Below are positions 36,501-47,767 of a DNA stretch of 64,000 nucleotides, one piece after another. How positions within the stretch are numbered: the stretch's first letter is position 1; every line of letters starts with the position of its first letter. A program made the position numbers and the translations under genes. The DNA lies in the NCBI GenBank assembly GCA_022829145.1, contig CM040745.1:18438906-18502905 (forward strand). The letters are read 5' to 3'. This DNA is from Albula goreensis. Taxonomy: Eukaryota; Chordata; Actinopteri; Albuliformes; Albulidae. The notes under the pieces are model-generated. The model did no database searches, was not told the DNA's origin, and worked only from the letters and a program-made list of their open reading frames with translations.

Positions 36501-39500
36501 GACACACAACATGAACACGGGGTTCATTGCTGACACCATGAAGCAAATACACAAAAAAAATCGCAGAGAGGGCTTAGCCCTTATTCACTACCAAAACTTC
36601 AGTTTTCTTATGAGCTGAAGAGGTGGAAGATTCTGCTCCTGGGTTGCATGCACCTTACAAAACAATTTAGGTGAGGTGTTATGACAAAAACTGAACATAG
36701 AAAGCATATTAGAGATGGTGGACTATTTCCACCATCTTGAATAAGTAAAAGAAATAGGGAGAGAAGGCAGGGGCTGCGTTCCAATACTTTTCTCATCCTC
36801 CTTTCTCTCCTCCTTTCCCACCCCAGAAATATGAGGAGGAAAGGAGGAGATGAATCGAAACTAGGAAAGGCTAATCTGCTTCGCCCGTCATCAAAGTCAA
36901 CGTCAGCTATTGGTGAAGCAATAATTTCGACTGACTCCGAGGATACCAATCACGCTTCTCGAATGCCGCCAGCCCTATTCAAGCATTAAAATATGAATGC
37001 CAGTTTCTCGCATTCTGCTCATGATGTTACATAAGCATTTGTACAAGGAATAAATAAACTTACCGAAACATAAATTCACTCAATTTTACATTGGAAAAAA
37101 ATTTGTATCTGAAAAACGTGAATATATCGCGTCAATGTGGTTATGTTTGAAAACGCATAACAAAAGTTTTCAATTAATGTAAATTACCCAATTATTGTTC
37201 ACTGTTCTGGCACTTAAGTGTTGGTAAATCCCTTGCCATATTTTACGATGGTGAAATATTCAGTGGAATGGTCTTTTAATCTGACTGGTCGTGAGCACAA
37301 TGATGTCACTCAGAAATGTGAAAATATTTCCGAGGTAGGACACATCGATGGCTGTGTTCCGATACTCAAATTCGTCTCCTCCTTTCCTCCCCTCCTTTCC
37401 TCCGTGCCCCGGAAGCTGATTATGTGTCCTCCTTCCCTCCACTGTTCCAAAACGAAATCTCGCCTCCTCCTTTCCTCCAAATGAAGGATACATCCATATA
37501 TCCTACTGCGGAAGTCTTTTCACATTTCTGGGTGACATCATTGTGCTCACGACCAGTCAGGTTAAAAGACCATCCCACAGAATATTTTGATTGGCTTTGG
37601 TATCCTCAGAGTCAGTCGAAATTATTACTTCATCAATAGCCGACGTCGACTTTGATGACGGGCGAATCAGATTAGCTGTTCCAATTTTCGATTCATCTCC
37701 TCCTTTCCTCCACATATTTCCGGCATATTTCCCGGGTAGGAAAGGAGGGGAGGAAAGGAGGAGCCGAGAAAAAGTATTGGAACGCAGCCGAAGTATCCTT
37801 CCTTTGGAGGAAAAGAGGAAACGAGAAAGGATTGAAGGGGGAGGCGAGATTTCGTTTTGGAACAGTGAAGGAAAGGAGGACACAATCAGTTTCCAGGGCA
37901 CAGAGGAGACAAATTTGAGTATTGGAATGTAGTTAGGGCTTTCAAAAACAACAGCTAGAGGAATCACCTGGAAACTCATCTGTTTAATCAAAGTAAATTA
38001 AAGACCAGCTATGAGAATTATGCAAATGCATCTCACCCATTTCCAGGGTTAAAGTCATAGCTCAAGCTCAAGGTTACTTACATTCAAATCAAATGTATAA
38101 ACATATCCATACTACAAGTTGTACCAAACCTGACATTTTTATCCTTTAAAAGGTTTTGCTCTGAATGTAAATGCAGAGGGCCTGCAGTAATAATATTACT
38201 GTTCTGGATTTCATGCCAACTTCACCTGTTAATTATTTAATGAGTGCAGTCATTTAGCTGAGCTGATATTTTAATTACTTTTTCTGATAAAAATAGTTGA
38301 ACCATCATTAGTGTTTTTGTCTCCATATGAAACATAATCTAGGAGTGAAGGGGTGTTGGTGTATACAGCTAATTAGCTAATTGAGCCAGGTCTGCTTACA
38401 CACCAGCCCTCCAGTAAGGAGAAGCCATCCCTAATTTAGACAGTTCAGAATCCCAGTGAAAAAGCTGAGAGAGAGAGAGTGAGGACATTGTTGGTAAAGA
38501 GTGATGCTTTTAAGATCACTTGAGAGACATGGATTAAGAATTACTCTACCAAGATGTGCGAATGCATACTTTCCAGTTAGGGTTAACACAGACAATAGTA
38601 ACTTTTAGAAGATTCATTTTCCAATCCCCAAGTTGGTAAAATATGCACAAATAATGTACCATTTTTGCGATCCTATTGGCTGGTAAGATGTAGTGAAGCA
38701 GCAGGCTATCACTCAAAGGACCTTTAACTAGAGCAGGACAACAGAGTCATCGCCTGGTTTCTTGAAGCACAAACGTTCGGCAATTTCTTACGCGCGTAAA
38801 CCACTGAACCACCTTCGGATCGGTAATCTCACGAGGACACACCGACTAATGCACTTTTAGGTTACTAGACAAGAGACAGACAGGCATGATGGATGATCCC
38901 AAAGTGACAGATTGTTATCTTATTAATCACCTTATCAGGGATCAACAGCTTTAATTCCGGAAATGTGTGATCCCTCAACACATCCAAGATCAAACGCTCA
39001 ACACATCAAAGTGTTAAGTAGTGCACACATCCACACGCATACTCATCATCGTGCCTAGCTAGCTATTATGTTAAACAAATGTGACAAACACAGTCAGGTA
39101 GCTAGCGATATTAACATTACTTCCGATACGACATTTGTTCCCGTCCAGTAAACCATATCCAATCAATGGCATGTTTTTTTCCCCCTGGAATGGAGGAAAT
39201 CATAGCTAACTACACTTGTTGAAAAAGAGAATCAATCAGAACCATACGCGTCATGAGGTGTAGTGATTTTATCGCTGAAATTGGTACATAATGAAATCCT
39301 GATGAGGTAAGAAAAAGACCCACACACTCAAGGCAAATTTGAAGCTCGGTAAAGGTGCCAAAACAAGCGAATGTCCACAACATACAAGCAAGATAGCTAC
39401 CTGGTCGAGCAAGTTAATGGCATTTCCGCATGTTTTCCAGTTATGCTGGAATTACATCTTAGTTCTGTGAGCCTTTTGCACTGATCCGTCAAGCGCTAGT

Positions 39501-39684
39501 TCCTTTAACTAAAAGGAGCCTGGAACTAGAAGGTTGCTAGCGAGATACTCACCCGGTATTCGGGGTATTCGAACATGTAGGTCATGCTGCATCTGTTTTC
39601 TTCGAATCCCAGAAGCAGTTCCCTTAGCCCCATCGCTAGAAGCCCCAGGGCACAACCGTAGAAGGCCACAGTGGCGATTTTCAT
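24554..39684 (-). CDS. pgap1: GPI-inositol deacylase PGAP1
   Basis: ER membrane lipase that removes the inositol-linked acyl chain from GPI-anchored proteins, allowing ER exit. Exons (coding order): 39553-39684, 36342-36495, 35152-35327, 34348-34513, 33622-33782, 32394-32446, 31498-31564, 31242-31347, 31060-31118, 30873-30956, 30721-30770, 30275-30326, 30081-30158, 29765-29840, 29568-29641, 29403-29454, 29089-29155, 28882-28987, 28402-28440, 27936-28029, 27730-27820, 27403-27642, 26408-26543, 25933-25983, 25475-25689, 24946-25050, 24554-24692. They join in phase to 940 codons (human 922). An N-terminal membrane segment spans residues about 4-24, then [12 protein letters not shown]. The lipase motif VVGHSMGG puts the nucleophile at Ser167, and [14 protein letters not shown] follows. 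The last six exons encode several hydrophobic helices. Intron 22 needs a GC donor; all others are GT-AG. Confidence 0.97.
25124..25149. repeat. (TG)n microsatellite in pgap1 intron 25
   Basis: About a dozen TG units with one interruption, in plain intronic sequence. Confidence 0.8.
25213..25427. mobile_element. hAT-like MITE in pgap1 intron 25
   Basis: A 215-bp element bounded by TAGAGATGC (left) and GCATCCCTA (right, the reverse complement of TAGGGATGC), with flanking 8-bp direct repeats gtgtgcat (25205-25212) and atgtgcat (25428-25435) that match at 7 of 8 bases. TAGGGATG-type ends with 8-bp target duplications are hAT features. Inside, 25236-25272 is a perfect 17-bp stem hairpin with a 3-base loop. 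There is no coding capacity. Confidence 0.75.
28034..28056. repeat. (AC)11 tract serving as the 3' splice-site tract of pgap1 exon 20
   Basis: On the coding strand this is (TG)11 followed by TTCAG and the exon (acceptor at 28030/28029). There is no separate polypyrimidine tract between the TG repeat and the AG. Confidence 0.9.
32510..33480. mobile_element. Interspersed repeat of unassigned class in pgap1 intron 5
   Basis: It begins near atagctgcaagcagcaacga (about 32538) and ends in two tandem units carrying gggttccagcagcttcgctg-like sequence (about 33384-33412 and 33437-33466), each followed by ttgg(a/c)cc. Internally gagatatgagctcacgtcct (about 32683) and gagatatgacctcacttcct (about 33052) are a diverged direct repeat about 370 bases apart. 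The left end and the right units are partly inverse-complementary (gcaagcagc / gctgcttgg). There is no coding capacity. It resembles high-copy teleost non-coding elements, but I cannot assign the family. Confidence 0.6.
36772..37789. mobile_element. Foldback (long-TIR) element with a nested TIR element, in pgap1 intron 1
   Basis: The outer arms 36772-36947 and 37599-37789 are inverted copies (both ends ggctgcgttccaatac in inverse orientation, 180-190 bp, roughly 85-90% similar by eye). Between them a second element at about 37256-37588 has its own inverted arms of about 87 bp (37256-37342 and 37499-37588), containing gactggtcgtgagcacaatg and its complement. All parts are rich in cctcctttcctcc-type words. 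There is no long reading frame. It is a non-autonomous DNA-transposon cluster. Confidence 0.85.
37790..37935. repeat. Inverted partial copy of the nested element core
   Basis: Adjacent to the outer element. It is the reverse complement of about 37349-37493: both contain tgttccaaaacgaaatctcg and a ctcaaatt(c/t)gtctcct end. It starts directly after the outer arm, so it may be the remains of a third copy. Confidence 0.75.
37936..39552. other. pgap1 intron 1, 5' part
   Basis: Unique-looking AT-rich intron with no coding signal on either strand and no repeat boundary that I can define. Confidence 0.45.
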
Positions 39685-40426
39685 TGCTTTAATTTGACGT
39701 CTCTCTGTTTATTGATGAGTCGTTTCCATGTCTCCCCTGTCAAACCTGAACCTCTAGCTACATTCCCTATATCGTATCATTCGAATGCATTGTGGTGCTG
39801 TCAATCTTCTTCCCGGTAACATCACAATGATTGCCATTGCTACTGTCCTATAAAAGGATGACCTGTCAGTGCACAAGCCAATGAAATCATTTAAAGGGCG
39901 GGTTTAAATAAATTACTAGTGACGACATTCTCAAACGCTTGGGATGCATTGAGCCTAGGGTAGGCGTTGTCTGATTCAACCCACGATGTGCAGGGTCAGA
40001 AAAGAGTAATTCAGGTATTTTTGCTAAAACATTAAGTCGGCATAATCAATTTCAACCAAAGTTACAAATTATGCTTACCACTGATTGGCTTATCGGCCGC
40101 CTTTATCAAAGACCGACTCCGATAAATTTCGTATAGAGACTGATACGTATTAAAGTAATTAACGTAATGAGGGGTACAGCTGTAGCAGTGCCCCGCTTGA
40201 CCGACCAACGTTCAAGCGGGGCACTCGCTAAAGCGACATTCTTTAACCAACATTTGTCCCTTTTAAAACTATAAACTTATTTGTCTTACATCTGTGTCTG
40301 AAAATACTACCACCAACCTTCCAGTAACTAGATGAGCCCCATTGAACATATTCACTGTCCATTATTCCAGGTCCTTCAATTTAATTGTACAAAATTATTG
40401 AAACACACCTTTTTACTTTGTTTTCC
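39685..40426. promoter_or_regulatory. pgap1 promoter region and spacer to maip1
   Basis: No TATA box is positioned for pgap1. ATTGG/CCAAT-type sequences occur near 39880 (ccaatg) and 40083 (attgg). A GC-rich hairpin at 40187-40225 is described separately. No coding signal was seen. Confidence 0.35.
40187..40225. repeat. GC-rich perfect 14-bp stem-loop
   Basis: agtgccccgcttga (40187-40200), 11-base loop, then its exact complement tcaagcggggcact (40212-40225). It stands out from AT-rich surroundings. No gene contains it. Confidence 0.8.
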
Positions 40427-40432
40427 TTTATT
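40427..40432 (-). terminator. maip1: Candidate maip1 polyadenylation signal (AATAAA)
   Basis: TTTATT on the plus strand, about 890 bases beyond the maip1 stop. It is the first consensus signal I found on that strand and would place 40817-40999 inside the 3' UTR. Confidence 0.35.
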
Positions 40433-40630
40433 TAAAGGTTCCAATAAAGAAATAACTACATTTGGTCAAAATTCTGAAACTGAATGCAGATGTGACCTGA
40501 TGTGATTTCCTGCTATCTGACAAGGTAAGCAGGGATTTCTGTAGAGCAAAACACACTTTTGACACAGGGAAAATACTGCCAAAAATCACATTTTTGTGCT
40601 ATATCGCTAAGTTACAGACACATACACACA

Positions 40631-40646
40631 GACAGACAGACAGACA

Positions 40647-40728
<82 letters not shown>
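40631..40728. repeat. (GACA)5 then (CA)40 compound microsatellite
   Basis: GACA/CAGA units at 631-650 pass into uninterrupted CA units to 40728. It lies in the probable maip1 3' UTR or spacer. Confidence 0.95.
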
Positions 40729-40731
<3 letters not shown>

Positions 40732-41319
40732 TATAGGACCCAAAAAACATTCACTGAAGGACACACTCCAGTGGCTTAGATAACTGCTCACTGGTTTTAA
40801 CAAATTATATTAATTGCTAACAACATACACAAATCCTGGCACCAGACATCAGACCTTTTGTTGATTTGGAATCAGTAATTTTCCTATGGATTTGAGGGTA
40901 GATTTTTTCAAGCTCTTTTGTGCTTTTGGTGTCTGTACCACAGGCTATGCAGTCCCCAGAAGCAGCAGATGAGCTGGCTTTAGCAGAGCTTTTTTTCATT
41001 ACTTACACAGGAGTCTGACTTGTGAACCGTTCTCAGATGTCCCAACCGTGGTCTGAGTCCTTTAACATTTACTGTGCAAAACTGATTCTCTGCACAGGAC
41101 CCCTGGATGTAGCCTCAACAATTATTGTGCCCATTGTTGCTCTTACTATTCAGACCACGTTCAGGTTTTTAACTTGTTTTATGGCAACCTTGTCTTGGAG
41201 GGAGGGCAGCTTACTGAATGGGGCTGTATAAGGTTATGTAATTGGGGAGAGTTCCCCTTTGTCCCTGCGGTGTTTCTTTGCTGCAGGTCCTCCTCTGCCC
41301 TTATCTCTCCCACACCAAT

Positions 41320-43621
41320 TCAGTCTAGCAGTTTTGAGTGTTCAATTTTGGTGATGGTCCAGTCTGGCTGAACACCTTGGGTAAACTCCCTCTGGAACCT
41401 GCCAAGAAACAAAAGCAATGAGATGCTACCAATCATAGCCAAAGGGCCCTGGTCATTAATTTCCCCTGACTGTGTTTAAAAGATAAGCTGTTAGTTGGCA
41501 ATTCTTTTTACTCCACAGTCATCAGCTGAGCTTTGCAGCTGATTCTTGGTCAAAAACACTTTATATCCATCCACAGTAGGTGCCCAGTCATAGTTAGTCA
41601 TAGTTGCTGGTCATATTTAGCACTGGTATGGTCCTTGTGTGATATCAGACTAAACCAAAGTCACACAGAAGCCCCTGATCTATGCACTATTAATAATGTC
41701 ATTAATTTTTCTCCTTCTGATTTATTTCACAGTATTGTCCCACCAATACTGTTACTGTGTAATCCACTGTTCAAGTAGTTCCATTACCAGCAACTCATTT
41801 AATTACAGGAAATTTGGAGAAGCATGCATGACATCATTAATTCACTGCCATCACACACTTTAGTTTGTGAGATGCATCTCTTCTACTTGGTGATATGCTG
41901 AGAGGAACAGTACCTGATGCATGTTTCATTAAGTAGCATGAGTGCTTATGGTGGATGTTGTTTTCAATGACAGGTTTAAAACAGTCATCAAAACCTACTA
42001 CACAAAATAATGTCAAGAAAAGCCCATGAGCCCAATACCACAAAAGGTACCCCCAACAGCTTTACTTACTCATAGTTAGCTGTGAGCAGTCTCTTTGTTT
42101 CTGCTTCCCCTTTTCCACCTATGGCTACCTGGAAAACACGTGTACCATCAAGGGATTCATCTGGCAGCTTGGCACTTGTTAAGTACCAGAATCGCATCAG
42201 AATGCTGACAAATTTACGACCTATGAGAGAGGAGGAGAAGAAATCCATTAGGCAACATGCTTCACAGTGTGTCATTAACACTTCACCCAGGTCAAACATT
42301 GTGCAGTACAGATTAAAATATTAGTTTTGGTTTCAGGTCTTGCCAATAATTAGTTTCAATCACAGTAAAACTAAAATATGTTTAAACTTAAAATAATCTT
42401 GTTTTAAGTGGACATTGTTTCCAAGCTATTACTCCCCTGTGCAACACTTGATTGTTTACTCCAGGTCTGTTCTTACCGCTGTCGTCATAATAGATCCCCA
42501 CATCACCTGGTGTGGTGTACATGATTTCTTCTGGTTCAGCAGACAGTGCCTCCCGATGGCCTGCAGGAAGAAGTGCACATTTCTCCTCCAGTTTGCCAAT
42601 CAGCTGTACAGGCAAAAGAAAAGGTTCCAAGCAGTTATCAACTCATCTGCTTTAATGACAAATCAAATACAATTTATTTATGAATAGCAATCCTGGATGC
42701 TGATAAGAAATGGAAACGGTAACATTGATGGTATTGCTCTACTCACATCTTTAGCCACCAGACCTTCAAGAGCCTCAAACTGACACTGAGAAAGAAGGCT
42801 GGACACATGAGAGAAGGCCTGTAAGCAAACAATGCAGTAACTGTCAGATGTTAACACATTCATATAAATCTTCCATAAATCCCGGTGATATTCCTCAGTT
42901 ACACTTTGTGACAAGGCTCACGCACTTACACCAGCACATCACAGGACACAACATTTTTTTTTGTAAGATGTATCGGTCTTGAAATAATATGAATTTAAAT
43001 CGAACTACTGTATTCATTTAAAGACAAAGTAAAGAACTACGTAGAAACAAAGATCAGGTCAGCTAAGGACATACTGAGGACCTCAGTCAAACTAACGTTA
43101 GGTGTAAATAGATAGTATCACCACACCAAGTCATTATTATCATGATAAATGCAACATGCAGATACTATAACACTTAAATTAATTCTAAAATAATGATATA
43201 AACTGAGATGACTTACTGGGAATAGTTATCTATACAACAACAGATTAAGCCTAAAAAGTTAACGATGCACTGACGGTGTTAATACCATTAATCATACCCT
43301 TTCACTCACCTGTTTCGCCCCGTCGGTAAAATCCTCGATATTGAATTCTTTGTCAAAATAGGCACGGATCAAGAAGTAGTATATTCGGGTTCTGAACCAT
43401 ATGAAAGGGTTGGGTATGCCAACCACAACCACCTTCTGTGTCTGTTTATTGGAGCGTCCATCCCGATTTGCACTAAACACTCGAACCATGGAGGGGACGA
43501 GGGTAACAGGTGCTACATTTCTGTTCGCGAGCCGGGATATCACGCCCCATTCTGTCCTGAGGACACGGCTCAGTAACGTCGGAGGCCTGGAGCAACAACT
43601 CCTCAGAGCGGGCAGCGCCAT
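41320..43621 (-). CDS. maip1: Matrix AAA-peptidase interacting protein 1
   Basis: Mitochondrial matrix protein (human C2orf47) that associates with the m-AAA protease AFG3L2 and promotes EMRE maturation. Five exons: 43310-43621, 42747-42818, 42477-42603, 42070-42220, 41320-41398, joining in phase to 246 codons. Residues 1-35 are rich in Arg/Ser/Leu without acidic residues until Glu24, fitting a mitochondrial presequence. The conserved core includes QKVVVVGIPNPFIWFRTRIY, FDKEFNIEDFTDGAKQ, FSHVSSLLSQCQFEALEGLV, GDVGIYYDDS and FVSILMRFWYLTSAKLPDES. The C-terminus is FTQGVQPDWTITKIEHSKLL plus D. It is shorter than the human protein (about 291), mainly at the presequence end. All junctions are GT-AG. 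It lies head to head with tyw5, as in human. Confidence 0.94.
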
Positions 43622-44188
43622 TCTACTACTCCCATCACCCCTTTCGTTCCGTCTGAAATTGTTTCCGATAGGAAACCTCTACCATATGTAGCTAGCTAGC
43701 TAGCCTATCATGAAATTCGTTAACATCGTTGGTCTTATTCATTCTTTGAAAATACACCTAGGGTCTTATTACTACTTATTAAATGATTCGCTTATGTTAC
43801 TGTCACGATGTGTTGGAGGCTGTGTCGTTGGCTTGTGACCTAGTGATAGCTTCTGATAGCAGTTTTACTTGAATATATGAGCACTAAATATAATGTGTCT
43901 CTATTTATACAACAATACCGCAATAATCTTCCAAGATAGCATATGGCTTGGTTGAACAGCACAGGACTGAGAAAATAGAGTTACGCTTGATTCAACCGAA
44001 ACCATGTCATGGTAGAAATCAACCGCCAGTATTTGATTCGTGTTTCCGGGGACATATTGAGCAGATACACTAGGTTAGCTAGCAAGTCTGAGTACTCCTG
44101 TTGCAGCAGCGGACTGGTACTGACAGTTTTGCAGTTGTCACGGTTCGATGCCCTCTTTTAATTTTGACAGAACTGTGCTTTCCTTGTA
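43622..44188. promoter_or_regulatory. Shared maip1/tyw5 bidirectional promoter interval
   Basis: Only 567 bases separate the two divergent start codons. The interval has no TATA box facing either gene and contains a short GCTA tandem (about 43690-43704). The human orthologues are also divergent neighbours, so the arrangement is old. Transcription starts are not located. Confidence 0.6.
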
Positions 44189-46705
44189 ATGATGATGCAG
44201 GGTTCGGAGGAAGTGACGGTGCCCGTGTATACAGCAGTGGACAGGGAGGTTTTCCTGAAAGATATTTACCCAATGGTAACATAACAGAATTGCAAACAGA
44301 ATGTGGGCTAGTCTCAATCTTTTTGCATTTCATATATGTAACCTTAGAGTTAGCAATATTTGTTTTTATGTGTTGCAGCGCAGACCAGCTGTGCTAAGGG
44401 GTGTCTCCCTTGGGCCTTGTCTTGACAAGTGGTCCATGGATTACCTTCGAGAGAAGGGTGGTGATAGAGAGGTAAAAGTTCATGTGTCTTCTGTACCACA
44501 GATGGACTTCCTCCACAAGAACTTCCTCTACAGGTAGTTGTTAAACCTAGGACCGTAAATAAAACAAAACAAGAGTATAAATAACTGAGCCTTCAATAAA
44601 TTTTGATCATTATGAAAATGCAGCAAATACTGAGTTTTTAATGATTTCCCTGAGTCCTAGGTATCCAGCTTTCTATTCTCGCTCTCTTCTGTGCGTTTTC
44701 TCAGGACACTGCCATTTGATGTGTTTGTCCAGAGGGCTGCAGAGAGCAAGCATTCCAACTTCTTCATCTCAGAGGTTAGGGATTGTTTTAAAAACTACAA
44801 TATTTACATGGTTGCAGTAGTATGGTTAGTGGTGAGAATCTGAACAGAAGCCACACGACTGAAATGGAAAAGCAGAATTAACACTGCTGGTTATGAGGAG
44901 CCTTACTTCACCCCTTCTGATGCTTTATGTATTTCAACAGAAAGAGAGTTACTACTTGCGCTCACTAGGAGATGACCCTCGCAGGGTAAGGCTCTTTTCA
45001 TCTCATGCATGCGTGCCTTTATTCTATTATATTTTCTGGTGTCCTCCACTGCCTCTGTTCCTGACTTTTTTGAGGCTGCTATAGTGGGATGCAAATTCCA
45101 GTAAATGGTAATGCAGAAAAAACATATAATTTGCATTGTGTGATTTCTTTATAGACATCAAATGTGATTATCATTTCCGTTTGGATTTGGATTTGGAAGT
45201 TGTATGAAGGTACAAGTCTCAAAACTTCTCCTCTGTCTCTCAGGAGCCTGCTGACCTGAGGAAGCAGTTTCCTGGCTTGGCAGAGGACTTCTCAATCCCA
45301 GATTTCTTTGAGCCTGAACAGTTTTTCTCCTGTGTATTTCGCATTAGCTCCTGTGGCCTGCAGCTGTGGACACACTATGATGTAAGAGAGAGAAAAGGGA
45401 GGGAGAGATGGATGAAGATGAGACGACAGAAAAGAGAGACTCTAGGAAGTAAAATGGGAATAGAATGTGTAGGAAAATAGGAGATGCAAGCAGCTGATGT
45501 GCAAATAGAAAAGAAAATGATAATCACTCGCTCTTTACATTTTTGTCCTCTGTTAGGTGATGGATAATTTGCTTGCTCAGGTAACTGGAAAGAAGCGTGT
45601 GGTTCTCTACAGCCCCCGTGATGCACAACACCTGTATCTCTCAGGTAAAATCCTGCACCAACTATTCAGTATACTGGATGCAAGCATAAAGGTGAAAATG
45701 ATAGGTTAGGACATTAAGTGTTCCGATAGCAAATTGGACCTAATCCCACTGATAAAATATGATTTATCATTATGCAGTAGTTTGCATGTTTGGCCTCCTT
45801 TTAACTTCTTGACACACTGTGATACAGTGATTAAAATGGTTATTCATGGGTGGTTACTATATCTCAGTAGTTGTCTTAAATGTCACCTGATGCTGACACT
45901 GTACCCCTTCTTTAGGTGACAAATCAGAGGTTCTAGACATTGATTCCCCTGATCTTGAGCGATATCCAGAGTTTGTAAAAGCCAGACGGTATGAGTGTGT
46001 GCTGGAGCCTGGAGACGTCCTCTTTATTCCTGGTATGTGTACCTAGAGAGTCCAACAACCTTGAAGCCAGTGGGTGGGATGAAGCATGGAGGATATGGTG
46101 TGAGAAATTTGGTAACAAATTTGGAAGAAGAAATGTGGCACCCTTTTAAATCAGCTTTAATAAGTTATGTTTGGGATTCATCAACAAATTGTTGTTTTCT
46201 TGCTACTATTCCCATTATGTCTTTTACCATTAATAATACGTTCATAATTTGAAACAATTTACTTTGTGACTACAACCATAATCTCTGCTGCTTCCAACTT
46301 AGCTTTTTAAAATCTGAATACATGTGCTAAATCCTGTGCAAGGAGAATTGAGATCATTGCATCACAAAACCCCTCTTATGTCTTTCTAATGAGTCCTTCT
46401 TTCTTGTAGCTCTGTGGTTCCACAACACGCTCGCTCTTCAGTTTGGGGTGGGTGTCAATGTGTTCTGGCGCCACCTGAAGGCTGAAAGCTATGACAAGAA
46501 AGACCCTTACGGAAACAAGGACCCTGTGGCTGCTGCCAGGGCGATGCAGGTCCTAGAGCGAGCATTGCAGGCCCTGGAGGAGCTGCCGCCTGACTACCGT
46601 GACTTTTATGCTCGCCGCATGGTACTGCGTATACAGAACTCCGCTTACTGCCCCGAACCAGATGTGGCAGTGCAGAGATGCAGCCCCACTGAGGATTGTC
46701 ATTAA
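44189..46705 (+). CDS. tyw5: tRNA wybutosine-synthesising protein 5 (JmjC hydroxylase)
   Basis: Fe(II)/2-oxoglutarate-dependent oxygenase that hydroxylates the wybutosine precursor at position 37 of tRNA-Phe. Eight exons: 44189-44275, 44379-44533, 44705-44774, 44941-44985, 45244-45381, 45557-45644, 45916-46032, 46410-46705, giving 331 codons (human 315). The JmjC iron triad is visible: His163 and Asp165 in [14 protein letters not shown] and His238 in IPALWFHN. Other family blocks are [49 protein letters not shown] and [11 protein letters not shown]. Three consecutive ATG codons (44189-44197) open the frame; the first is used here and the true choice is undetermined. The last residues after [10 protein letters not shown] extend somewhat beyond the human end. 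Confidence 0.96.
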
Positions 46706-46715
46706 ATCAAAGACA

Positions 46716-46721
46716 AATAAA
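46716..46721 (+). terminator. tyw5: Candidate tyw5 polyadenylation signal
   Basis: AATAAA lies only 11 bases after the stop codon. Another AATAAA is at 47222-47227, so the 3' end may vary. Confidence 0.4.
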
Positions 46722-47767
46722 AACTGAAGTGGAGTGAGCCCTTGGAAACAAATCAATGAAGAGCAATAATATTTAACAGAAAAAAAAGAAAACTTTGGTA
46801 TATACCCAAAATAAGCACTGTTCCAAAGCAACACCCACAATGCTCCCTCCATTTTACAGTCAAAGATTCTGCTCTCTCATACTTATCACCTTAAAGAGAA
46901 AACATGAGAAGCAGTATAAGTGGAAATATCCAGTTGCTCAACATCCTTAGACATTGGTGTAAGACTACATGTCTAACAGTATACTATACCCATGAGTTCT
47001 GGCATCTGAGCACTGTTTTTAAACTGTGGTGACTCAGAGCTGTACCAAGCGACTCAGTAAAAACTTTGGGCCAAATTCGGTGACTATCTGGGTTGATATC
47101 CCCAGCATGAAGGAGGCTTGACTGAACATAAAAATTGTAATGGTAGAATGATGCTGGTCTGTCCATGAAATTGTTTTCTTTTGAGTATCGATAATTGTGA
47201 CCACTCAGTGCTTCCACAAGAAATAAAGAACAATTATTTCTGCCCAAATGTGAGAGTAGTACACTTGAATGGGTCCAAGGACCTATATTAATGTGCACCA
47301 TCTAGCTAGCTAACTAACATCAACAAACCTTGGTAAACAGAAAGAAGATATTTCAGTTATGTAATTTTCCTCTCATATGAGTTAAAATGTGCATAACAAT
47401 GGATAAATTGTACTTCACATATCGCCTTAATGAAAATTAGCTTTGCTTAGTACGTTTTGATGCCATGTTATGTATCACCTTGCTGGGTGCCCTTGAGTCA
47501 GAAGTTAACATATGGTACATTTTGTTACAGCCTATTTTCATTCCTCTCGTACCCAATTACAATAGATACTGTATGGCGTCGTGTATGTGATATTAATAAA
47601 CCACAACTCCCATAACACTCAGCAGTATCTTCTGGACTACAATTCCCTGCACAGTTTGTATCCACATCGTAGACTTATTCAGTAACGGAAGGTCCATTGG
47701 TCCAGTAAAAACTGATGTGAGCAAGAACTGCAACTGTGATCGGGGATTGGTATTTCATCTAGCAAAA
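46722..47767. other. tyw5-ubxn4 intergenic and ubxn4 promoter
   Basis: About 1 kb with no coding signal. The ubxn4-proximal part (47620-47767) is less AT-rich and contains ccattggtcca (47694-47704), an inverted CCAAT box about 70 bases upstream of the ATG. No TATA box was seen. Confidence 0.4.

Noticed and set aside
37591..37932. 113-codon frame within the foldback cluster
   Set aside because: Low-complexity sequence across inverted repeats with no transposase motifs.
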